Positions 1 through 4,673 of a stretch of DNA of 5,353 nt are shown piece by piece. Origin of the DNA: Desulfobacteraceae bacterium (GTDB lineage: Bacteria > Desulfobacterota > Desulfobacteria > Desulfobacterales > SURF-7). Both the position numbers and the translations under genes were made by a program. Numbering within the stretch: the stretch's first letter is position 1; each line of letters opens with the position of its first letter. The notes beneath the pieces are model-generated. The model had not been told where the DNA came from and did no database searches. It saw only the letters and a program-made list of their open reading frames with translations. The DNA is taken from positions 1-5,353 of the forward strand of contig JAUXCK010000229.1 in the NCBI GenBank assembly GCA_030618925.1, in the 5' to 3' direction.

Positions 1-392
1 AATGCTCAGTGTGCGGTGCCATGGGACATATAAAGGTCCCAAATCAGGATGATCAGCCCGCTGCAACATGAAAAGTTCAGTTATTTTTTACTGGACGCGC
101 CACCAAGCCCGACAATTGCGTTTCAACCGGCTGCCGGCATTAAGAACAACGAGCAGTGCACTCTCCCATTGTGTATGCGTGCCGGCAGCATCTTTCCCCT
201 CCCCCTCCAAGGCGATACTGATATCTCCCGAGGCCAGTACCAGAGAATCATTAATGCCGTTGCCAACCATACTGACGATACGCCTATTTTTTTCTCAAGT
301 TTCAGATTTTTAATTCATTGATTTTGGCCGGACGAGACCCGGAATCAAAAAAATCGATAAACATTGGGTGACCCTGGATCCCGGCCTGGCTA
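1..392. other. Gene-poor region at left edge
   Basis: No convincing intact gene is visible here. Plus-strand open frames (about 49-321 and 68-313) lack a good ribosome binding site and recognisable motifs. The only protein-like signal is the minus-strand P-type ATPase remnant at 88-294, described separately. A small hairpin (GGGAC at 23-27 with GTCCC at 36-40) lies near the edge but has no T-tract. Between 295 and 392, just past the minus-strand URO-D stop, two CCGG blocks around 330-347 could form a short stem, again without a T-run, so I do not call a terminator. Confidence 0.5.
88..294 (-). pseudogene. Decayed fragment of a P-type cation-transporting ATPase
   Basis: This minus-strand reading frame begins just after an in-frame TGA at 295-297 and ends at a TAA near 88. 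It reads RRIVSMVGNGINDSLVLAS, then GDISIALEGEGKDAA. Those segments resemble the hinge of P-type ATPases (consensus MVGDGINDxxALxxADVxIA, then GTDxA), which closes the phosphorylation domain and binds Mg2+. The family Asp in GDGIND is Asn here. No phosphorylation motif (DKTGT), transmembrane segment or metal-binding CPx motif is present. After KDAA the match fades and the frame stops within about 35 residues. Neither of the other two minus-strand frames restores the family pattern, so a single frameshift does not explain it. The most economical reading is a relic of a once longer transporter gene, but a short chance similarity is possible. Confidence 0.35.
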
Positions 393-1409
393 CTATCCGG
401 CAACAGCTGCTTCAGCCATGGCCACAACATTTTCAGGCGGGACATCAGGCAGGAGCGCTTCGTGGCTGGGGCTTACGATCAGATGGGGTCCCAGCAGTTT
501 TTTTACCCGTTCAACCTCGTCTTTCACCCCATCCGGGGCAGTATTGACAAGCAGATCCTGTGTGTCAATGCCGCCCATGAACGCAATTTTTCCCTTAAAA
601 TCCCTGGACAGTGTTTCGGCATCCATATTTTTTGCTTTTGCCTGCAGCGGGTGCAGACAATCCACCCCTGCGTCGATCAAGTCCTTGATCACCGTATGAA
701 TGGCACCACAAGAATGCAGAATAACCTGGTATCCGTGCTCATGACCTTGATTAACGAATTTTCGAAACCAGGGCATGATGAACTCTTCAAACAGATCCGG
801 ACCGCATATCAGGTTATCCTGGGTACCGAAATCATTACCAAAGAAGAATCCATCCATTAGATCTCCGGCAGCAGCAAAAAAGCGTTCGTTTGCTTCATAA
901 TAGAACTCACATATATGGTCTGTTACAGCATGGACAATCTCCGGTTGAGTAATCATGTTTATCATATAATTCTCCATCCCGAAAAGATCCATGCAGTTGT
1001 GGTAAAAGCAGGTCCAGAAACCGCTTAGCCGGTATGTGCCTCCAGTACGCCTCAGCCGATCAAGCGCATCATCGAAATTCAGCTGACGGGCATCAGGCCA
1101 CTTAAATGACTTTACTTCCTCTACGCTGTCACAATTTGAAAACGGGCCGGTCTGTCCATGGGATGTTTTGGCAATACTGGCAAGAAACATCTCCAGGTTT
1201 TCCACCTGACGGTATGTGCCCAGGAGGAACTGGGGAGATATCCACCTGATATCATCATCAAGTTTCTGCCGGATGTCTTCCTTTGACTGGGTGCCAAAGT
1301 ATTTTTTATAGATCTCCCAGCTCTGGTGATCTGGGTTCCCAAGCCAGAATCCGCAGCGGTCTGCTTCCTGTCCGGCAATAATATTGAATATGCGTTCACG
1401 GCTGTTCAT
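393..1409 (-). CDS. Uroporphyrinogen decarboxylase (URO-D) superfamily protein, MtaA/CmuA-like methyltransferase relative
   Basis: The product has 338 residues, a normal length for this TIM-barrel family. The start is well supported: ATG at 1409-1407 follows AGGGAGGA (1420-1413) at ideal spacing, and the N-terminus MNSRERIFNIIAGQEADR is typical of the family. Visible motifs are GNDFGTQ at residues 191-197, HSCG at 232-235, CLHPLQ at 251-256, FMGGID at 277-282, and SPSHEALLPDVPPEN near 313-327. The RxxR substrate-arginine motif of true HemE is absent, so haem synthesis is unlikely. His232 and Cys234 match the HxC zinc ligands of methylcobalamin:coenzyme M methyltransferases, but the position of the usual third ligand (Cys) appears to be His316. 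By family analogy it may move methyl groups between a corrinoid protein and a thiol or folate acceptor, in the cytoplasm. No corrinoid protein or partner methyltransferase is next to it, so the substrate cannot be named. The gene stands alone on the minus strand, with a MITE-like element just upstream. Confidence 0.85.
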   Translation of the reverse strand: MNSRERIFNIIAGQEADRCGFWLGNPDHQSWEIYKKYFGTQSKEDIRQKLDDDIRWISPQFLLGTYRQVENLEMFLASIAKTSHGQTGPFSNCDSVEEVKSFKWPDARQLNFDDALDRLRRTGGTYRLSGFWTCFYHNCMDLFGMENYMINMITQPEIVHAVTDHICEFYYEANERFFAAAGDLMDGFFFGNDFGTQDNLICGPDLFEEFIMPWFRKFVNQGHEHGYQVILHSCGAIHTVIKDLIDAGVDCLHPLQAKAKNMDAETLSRDFKGKIAFMGGIDTQDLLVNTAPDGVKDEVERVKKLLGPHLIVSPSHEALLPDVPPENVVAMAEAAVAG

Positions 1410-1446
1410 GATTCCTCCCTGCCCAATTCAGGCGTTAAACAATCAA

Positions 1447-1608
1447 TACTGACAGTCTCGTAAAAAGTCCCAACCCCGTCACTCCGGCGAACGCCGAACT
1501 CCAGAACCTATTGAAATTACTGGATAGCGCTAAAGCTTCACTGCGTGCCCGACTTACGCCGGAATGACGACAAAACAGGAAATTAGATTTTTTACGAAAC
1601 TGTCAGTA
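1447..1608. mobile_element. MITE-like palindromic element with TA-flanked terminal inverted repeats
   Basis: The ends are near-perfect inverted repeats. The left end 1447-1469 begins TACTGACAGT, and the right end 1586-1608 ends ACTGTCAGTA. They match at 21 of 23 positions. If the outermost TA is taken as target duplication, the element is CTGACAG to CTGTCAG, 1449-1606 (158 bp), inserted at TA, which is the hallmark of Tc1/mariner and IS630-type transposition. A second internal inverted repeat pairs CGTCACTCCGGCG (1477-1489) with CGCCGGAATGACG (1557-1569), 12 of 13 matching, and TCCAG (1500-1504) pairs with CTGGA (1520-1524). The element has no coding capacity, so it would need a transposase in trans. 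It starts only 37 bp upstream of the URO-D start codon. I recall similar short repeats in Desulfobacterales genomes, but this is memory, not a search result. Confidence 0.8.
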
Positions 1609-1702
1609 CTATATCATTTGATTGACGTCAACTATTTTTCCCCCGTATTGCCGCAGCAATAAATCTTACCTTCAATATCTTGTTGCCTCAACAAAAACCT
1701 TA

Positions 1703-1775
1703 CCCTGATTAGGGAATGTTCGGTTGATACCGCCACAGGCAGGGAAGCGGAGTTAAATGGATTTATGGTAAATCC
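1703..1775 (+). other. Cluster of three short perfect stem-loops
   Basis: Three perfect inverted repeats follow each other: CCCT/AGGG around GATT (1703-1714), CGGT/ACCG around TGAT (1721-1732), and GGATTT/AAATCC around ATGGT (1759-1775). None is followed by a T-run, so they do not look like intrinsic terminators. They could be the folded part of a non-coding transcript or chance palindromes in a region with little coding constraint. Stems of 4-6 bp are individually weak; the argument is their regular spacing. Confidence 0.25.
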
Positions 1776-1791
1776 CGGCAAAAAAACTCAT

Positions 1792-1827
1792 ATTTGTATT
1801 GACAAATGTATTTTTCTAGTGTAATCA
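1792..1827 (+). promoter_or_regulatory. Candidate sigma70-type promoter overlapped by an inverted repeat
   Basis: A perfect -35 hexamer TTGACA lies at 1799-1804. The best -10 candidates are TGTAAT at 1820-1825 (5 of 6 matches, but a short 15-bp spacer) and TAATCA at 1822-1827 (17-bp spacer, weak match). A perfect dyad, ATTTGT (1792-1797) and ACAAAT (1802-1807) with four bases between, covers the -35 box and could be a repressor site. It is the strongest promoter-like match on the plus strand upstream of the 2122 gene. Transcription from here would give a leader of nearly 300 bases. Confidence 0.3.
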
Positions 1828-2046
1828 ATGTTCATTAATAAGAATTCATACACAATCATAAACCACATAGAGAGAAATCAGAAGGTAAACGCCTGCCGCT
1901 ATCTGAAATGCATGGGTTTAATACTTATAACTATTTGTTTTAACATATGTTTATGAGCCATCCAATTGAAAGGTAATTTTTCCTGTCAGATTTAATTTTA
2001 TATGAATCTGGATGAATATAAAAACGGAACCTGTAAGATTGGTTTC

Positions 2047-2096
2047 GTATCACCATTGTGCTGATACAATTTTCGCTTTAGCTGATTCGTTATCAG
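2047..2096 (+). promoter_or_regulatory. Leader with mutually exclusive stem-loops upstream of the 119-aa gene
   Basis: GTATCA (2047-2052) pairs perfectly with TGATAC (2062-2067), and CTGAT (2082-2086) pairs perfectly with ATCAG (2092-2096). A third pairing competes with both: CTGATA (2061-2066) is exactly complementary to TATCAG (2091-2096). The segment ends 13 bases before the Shine-Dalgarno sequence at 2110. The arrangement is what a switchable leader or an operator pair would look like. No known riboswitch consensus is recognised. Confidence 0.3.
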
Positions 2097-2109
2097 GATA
2101 GTGCCAACC

Positions 2110-2117
2110 AAGGAGAG
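2110..2117 (+). promoter_or_regulatory. Shine-Dalgarno sequence that sets the GTG start at 2122
   Basis: AAGGAGAG lies a few bases upstream of GTG at 2122. It falls inside the reading frame that would start at the alternative GTG at 2101, which argues against that upstream start. An ATG at 2120 overlaps the GTG but opens a different frame of only 61 codons that lacks any recognisable character. Confidence 0.65.
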
Positions 2118-2121
2118 TCAT

Positions 2122-2481
2122 GTGGACGATTTTACAAACAATCATCGAAACGGCAATCTCAAACACCAGGGAAACAACAGGCAGGGCGGGTATAACGGAC
2201 AGCGGTATCGTTATGACAGCTATCAGTTTGCCAGCAGTAAGAAATGGAATTCCTATGATCGAAAAAGACCCAAAAAGACCCGTTCTCACGAATTGGAGTT
2301 GTTGATCGAATTTCTGGATGGTCTTTCTCCGACATTTCAGAAATTGCTTAAAAATATTGCTGAAAATCAGAGACGTCAGGCAGATGTCAATGAACTGATG
2401 GCAAAGTCGGATGAAAAAATGGCAACCGCCATCAAGAGTCTGGCAGCGTATCTTAAATCCAAAGCAGCCTCGCCAAATTAA
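2122..2481 (+). CDS. Conserved-looking small protein of unknown function, Asn/Arg/Gly-rich N-terminus with helical C-terminus
   Basis: I do not recognise the family. With the GTG start at 2122 the product has 119 residues. Residues 1-55 are low-complexity and strongly basic, rich in Asn, Arg, Gly, Tyr and Gln (seven Asn in the first 30 residues), ending in a Lys/Arg cluster RKRPKKTR (47-54). Such composition is typical of disordered RNA- or nucleic-acid-binding tails. Residues 56-115 look amphipathic and alpha-helical (ELELLIEFLDGLSPTFQKLL, then NELMAKSDEKMATAIKSL), with hydrophobic residues at helix-like spacing, suggesting a self-association or protein-binding segment. There is no signal peptide, membrane segment or Cys-based metal site. 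The gene stands alone, 102 bases before the hydrolase start, and is flanked by related hairpins. A role in nucleic-acid binding is inference from composition only. That it is a real gene is supported by the ribosome binding site and the sharp change from disordered to helical composition. Confidence 0.65.
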   Translation: MDDFTNNHRNGNLKHQGNNRQGGYNGQRYRYDSYQFASSKKWNSYDRKRPKKTRSHELELLIEFLDGLSPTFQKLLKNIAENQRRQADVNELMAKSDEKMATAIKSLAAYLKSKAASPN

Positions 2482-2484
2482 AAC

Positions 2485-2503
2485 CCTGATTAAAATAATC
2501 AGG
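2485..2503 (+). terminator. Stem-loop just after the 119-aa gene, possible weak terminator
   Basis: CCTGATTA (2485-2492) and TAATCAGG (2496-2503) form a perfect 8-bp stem with a three-base AAA loop, starting four bases after the stop codon. It is not followed by a T-tract, so it may act as an mRNA 3' end stabiliser or attenuator rather than an intrinsic terminator. Only the stem is certain. Confidence 0.35.
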
Positions 2504-2565
2504 AACGCCTGACCATAATTTGTTTGAAATTTCATGGCCCGTGCTCTATCATTGCGTCAATTTTA

Positions 2566-2573
2566 AAGGAGGA
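2566..2573 (+). promoter_or_regulatory. Strong Shine-Dalgarno sequence that sets the hydrolase start
   Basis: AAGGAGGA precedes tandem ATG codons at 2584 and 2587, 10-13 bases away. Because this site lies within the longer frame that begins with TTG at 2524, the extra 20 N-terminal residues of that frame are unlikely to be translated. Confidence 0.65.
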
Positions 2574-2583
2574 TATTTTAGTA

Positions 2584-3438
2584 ATGATGGATGTTAGGGC
2601 TCCGAATGACATTGTCATCAAAACGCCTTTCCTGAATCTTGCTGCCAAAAGGTGGGGTGATCCGGCAGGGCTCCCGGTACTGGGACTGCACGGGTGGCTG
2701 GATAATGCGGCCACTTTTGATCATCTTGCGCCACTTTTGTCTCATCTGAACTTCATTTCACTTGATTTGCCGGGTCACGGCCGATCAGATCACCGGCCCC
2801 CGGGCATGAAATATCATTATATTGACTATATTGCTGATGTGATAGCGGTTGTTGATGAACTGCAATGGGAAAAATTTACATTTCTCGGCCATTCACTTGG
2901 CGCCGGTATCGCCAGCATGGCTGCAGGAACGATTCCGGAGCGTATTTATCGGTTGGCACTGATCGAAGGTATTGGCCCGTCAACAAGGGCAGTGGAGAGG
3001 GCGCCCGATTATCTATTGAGATCGGTTCATGAAATGAGCCGATTTAAAGATAAAAAAATGCCGGTTTACAAAGACATTGAAACGATGATCAACGCCCGGA
3101 CAAAAAGGGGAGGGATAGCGTCCGGGGCGATTGAGGCCCTGGTTCGAAGGGGATCAAGAGAGGTCGACAACGGGGTGACCTGGCGAAGCGACCCCCGTTT
3201 GAGGATGATATCACCCCTTTACATGACAGATGAACAGGTTCTGCCTTATCTGACCCGAATTACAGCCCCGGTATTGCTGATTCTCGGGGAACAGGGATAC
3301 CTGGGAGGAAGAGCGGGTTTCTCGTCCCGCTGTTCGTACATAAAAAATTTGGATTCCCGCACCCTGCCCGGGGGGCATCATCTTCATCTGGATCACCCGG
3401 AGGCGGTTGCAGAGGTTGTTACGGAATTTCTCACTTGA
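2584..3438 (+). CDS. Alpha/beta-fold hydrolase, SERHL (serine hydrolase-like) type
   Basis: The product has 284 residues from the ATG at 2584 (283 from 2587). Motifs in order: GLHGWLDNAATF around 34-45 (oxyanion hole after strand 3), LDLPGHGRSD near 60-69, nucleophile elbow GHSLGAG with Ser104, ALIEGIGPS near 125-133, and GGHHLHLDHPE near 263-273 with the likely catalytic His265. The residue after strand 7, where many family members carry Asp (LLILGExD), is Gly238. Glu128, after strand 6, is a good candidate for the catalytic acid, as in LinB-type haloalkane dehalogenases. Those motifs together resemble SERHL/MEST-like hydrolases of unknown natural substrate. There is no signal peptide, so a cytoplasmic esterase or thioesterase-like hydrolase is likely. 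It lies upstream of the acyl-CoA genes on the same strand, but a 187-base gap with a promoter candidate suggests a separate transcript. Confidence 0.85.
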   Translation: MMDVRAPNDIVIKTPFLNLAAKRWGDPAGLPVLGLHGWLDNAATFDHLAPLLSHLNFISLDLPGHGRSDHRPPGMKYHYIDYIADVIAVVDELQWEKFTFLGHSLGAGIASMAAGTIPERIYRLALIEGIGPSTRAVERAPDYLLRSVHEMSRFKDKKMPVYKDIETMINARTKRGGIASGAIEALVRRGSREVDNGVTWRSDPRLRMISPLYMTDEQVLPYLTRITAPVLLILGEQGYLGGRAGFSSRCSYIKNLDSRTLPGGHHLHLDHPEAVAEVVTEFLT

Positions 3439-3482
3439 GCAATATCCAGCAATTTTTTCCCTGACCTTGCTAAAATAAATAT

Positions 3483-3510
3483 TTGTATTCTCTAAACCTT
3501 TTGTGATAAT
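3483..3510 (+). promoter_or_regulatory. Candidate extended -10 promoter for the SDR-hydratase operon
   Basis: GATAAT at 3505-3510 matches the -10 consensus at 5 of 6 positions and is preceded by TG at 3502-3503, the extended -10 signature. A weak -35 box, TTGTAT (3483-3488), lies 16 bases upstream. Transcription would start near 3517, leaving a leader of about 110 bases before the SDR start. The region between the hydrolase stop and this site shows no clear terminator hairpin. Confidence 0.4.
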
Positions 3511-3546
3511 AACCATTCCTTAAATAAAAAGAATCAATTAATGTCT

Positions 3547-3574
3547 AGGAATATGGCAATGTGCAGGAATATGG
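3547..3574 (+). repeat. Short direct repeat, 18-base period
   Basis: AGGAATATGG occurs exactly at 3547-3556 and again at 3565-3574, between the promoter candidate and the SDR ribosome binding site. The period is six codons, and both copies lie inside a 19-codon frame from ATG at 3541 to TAA at 3600. It could be a paired protein-binding site or a chance duplication. Confidence 0.4.
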
Positions 3575-3625
3575 ACCGGAAGGGGCAATTGACTGCATAA
3601 ACAAATTAAATCCGGGAGGAAGAGA

Positions 3626-4447
3626 ATGGAAAAAATGCTTGAAGGCAAGGTCGCCATTATTACCGGATCTGGAAGAGGCATTGGACAGGCCGCTGCCAGG
3701 TTGTTTTCCCAGGAGGGTGCAAATGTGGTGGTTAGCGACATTGATGCAGGCCCTGCAGAAGAAACAGCTGCGGATATCAATAAATCCGGAGGCAAGGCTG
3801 TGGCCTATGTTGGAGATGCGACCACACCGGAGTTTTCTGAAGGCATTGTCAAGGCCGCTGCAGATGAATGGGGCGCTGTTCATATTATTGTCAACAATGC
3901 CGGCTACACCTGGGATAAAATGGTTCACAACATGACGGACGAAATGTGGGATGCCATGCTGGATCTGCATCTCAAAGCGCCGTTTCGGATCATCAGGGCA
4001 GCAGCACCTTTTTTTAGAGATGCCGCCAAAAAAGAGCAGGCCGAGGGTCGCGTCGTGGCACGCAAGATCATCAATATTTCCTCGGTATCCGGCACCAGGG
4101 GCGGCGTGGGGCAGGCCAATTATTCTTCAGCCAAATCAGGAATTCTGGGTCTGACCAGAACTATGTCAAGGGAATGGGGTCGATTCAATGTCCAGGTCAA
4201 TGCAATTGCGTATGGCTGGATCGATACGCGCTTGACAAAGGCCAAAGAAAACGCCGAAACACTCCATCGGCATGGGAAGGAAGTGGCTGTTGGAATCCCG
4301 GCAGCCCGACAGGAAGCACTCAGGCAAGGCCACCCTCTGGGAAGGCCCGGGACGGTGGATGAAGCAGCAGGCGCCATATTGTTTCTGGCCTCACCGCTTT
4401 CAGACTACGTGTCCGGACAGGTGATTGAGGTGACAGGCGGCTCATGA
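3626..4447 (+). CDS. SDR-family NAD-dependent dehydrogenase, probably 3-hydroxyacyl-CoA dehydrogenase
   Basis: The product has 273 residues; the ATG at 3626 follows GGGAGGA (3614-3620) at good spacing. The Rossmann fold is complete: cofactor loop TGSGRGIG (13-20), acidic residue Asp38 at the end of strand 2 (favouring NAD over NADP), NNAG (90-93), catalytic Ser153, Tyr166 and Lys170 (YSSAK), and a C-terminal GxVIEVTGG-type end. The usual active-site Asn of helix 4 is His115 (LHLKAPF), as I recall for the dehydrogenase domain of peroxisomal MFE-2 (HSD17B4). Compared with FabG (about 244 residues) it has additional residues before strand 5 (about 131-146) and in the substrate-lid region (about 205-238). 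The two genes that follow encode MaoC-type hydratase subunits, so the likely role is the (R)-3-hydroxyacyl-CoA oxidation step or the reverse reduction. The genuine acyl substrate cannot be told from sequence. A FabG-like ketoacyl reductase is the main alternative. Confidence 0.88.
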   Translation: MEKMLEGKVAIITGSGRGIGQAAARLFSQEGANVVVSDIDAGPAEETAADINKSGGKAVAYVGDATTPEFSEGIVKAAADEWGAVHIIVNNAGYTWDKMVHNMTDEMWDAMLDLHLKAPFRIIRAAAPFFRDAAKKEQAEGRVVARKIINISSVSGTRGGVGQANYSSAKSGILGLTRTMSREWGRFNVQVNAIAYGWIDTRLTKAKENAETLHRHGKEVAVGIPAARQEALRQGHPLGRPGTVDEAAGAILFLASPLSDYVSGQVIEVTGGS

Positions 4448-4458
4448 GGGGGGAAAAC

Positions 4459-4599
4459 GAACTGCAGAACAGCAGAATGTCGAATGTCGAAGGAAGGTAT
4501 CGCTTCGCTCTGTCAATTATATAAAGAGGAGCGATGAATCGCAGGACAGAAGGGAAAAGCGAACAGCAAAAAAAGAGAACCGCAGAATATCGAAATTCG
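4459..4599. repeat. Repeat-rich intergenic element inside the operon
   Basis: The 226-base gap between the SDR and the hydratase gene is unusually long for an operon and holds a mosaic of repeats. An 18-base unit at 4467-4484 recurs at 4577-4594 with 16 matches (core GCAGAATnTCGAA). AATGTCG is repeated in tandem at 4476-4482 and 4483-4489, and GAACAGCA occurs at 4467-4474 and 4561-4568. Between the copies, TCGCTC (4505-4510) pairs with GAGCGA (4529-4534), and GCGAT (4531-4535) with ATCGC (4538-4542). No coding frame is supported. It resembles dispersed intergenic repeats I recall from Desulfobacterales, but that is unverified. Confidence 0.5.
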
Positions 4600-4673
4600 T
4601 GCTTAAATTACTGCCTGGCGCCGGTTTATCCGGGGCGGGCATAATCTATTAACAAAACTAAGGAGGTTACCGT

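Larger units (their letters stand above)
1609..2121. other. Divergent intergenic region without a gene
   Basis: About 510 bases separate the MITE-like element from the start at 2122. The sequence is AT-rich, especially from 1790 to 2030, and no open frame longer than about 20 codons has a plausible ribosome binding site. It contains a cluster of small hairpins (1703-1775), a sigma70-like promoter candidate over a dyad (1792-1827), and a leader with alternative stems (2047-2096), each listed separately. Between roughly 1830 and 2045 I see nothing beyond AT-rich sequence with weak -10-like boxes. Confidence 0.6.

Noticed and set aside
49..321. Plus-strand 90-codon frame
   Set aside because: There is no Shine-Dalgarno sequence and no recognisable motif, and it overlaps the better protein signal on the minus strand.
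462..860. Plus-strand 132-codon frame within the URO-D gene
   Set aside because: It is antisense to a complete URO-D superfamily gene with clear motifs and a good ribosome binding site.
1700..1765. Cobalamin-riboswitch-like core (AGGGAAT, then CGGTTGATACCG and AAGCGGAGTTAA)
   Set aside because: The spacing and bases depart from the conserved GGTG/CCGC core and no B12 box is present on either side. It also precedes no cobalamin gene on that strand.
2002..2064. 20-codon frame beginning at ATG 2002
   Set aside because: No ribosome binding site precedes it, and it ends within the stem-loop leader; chance is sufficient.
2101..2121. Upstream GTG start for the 119-aa protein
   Set aside because: The ribosome binding site at 2110-2117 lies downstream of this codon and fits GTG 2122 better.
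2050..2535. 161-codon minus-strand open frame
   Set aside because: It lies antisense to the 119-aa gene, which has a good ribosome binding site; no family motif or upstream ribosome binding site was seen. Its hydrophobic look comes from the complement of Asn/Lys/Gln codons.
2524..2583. TTG start giving a 20-residue longer hydrolase
   Set aside because: The strong Shine-Dalgarno sequence at 2566-2573 lies inside that extension, and the extra residues carry no family similarity.
3545..3970. Minus-strand 141-codon frame and overlapping plus-strand 124-codon frame
   Set aside because: Both are other-frame readings of the SDR gene, whose motifs are complete and unmistakable.
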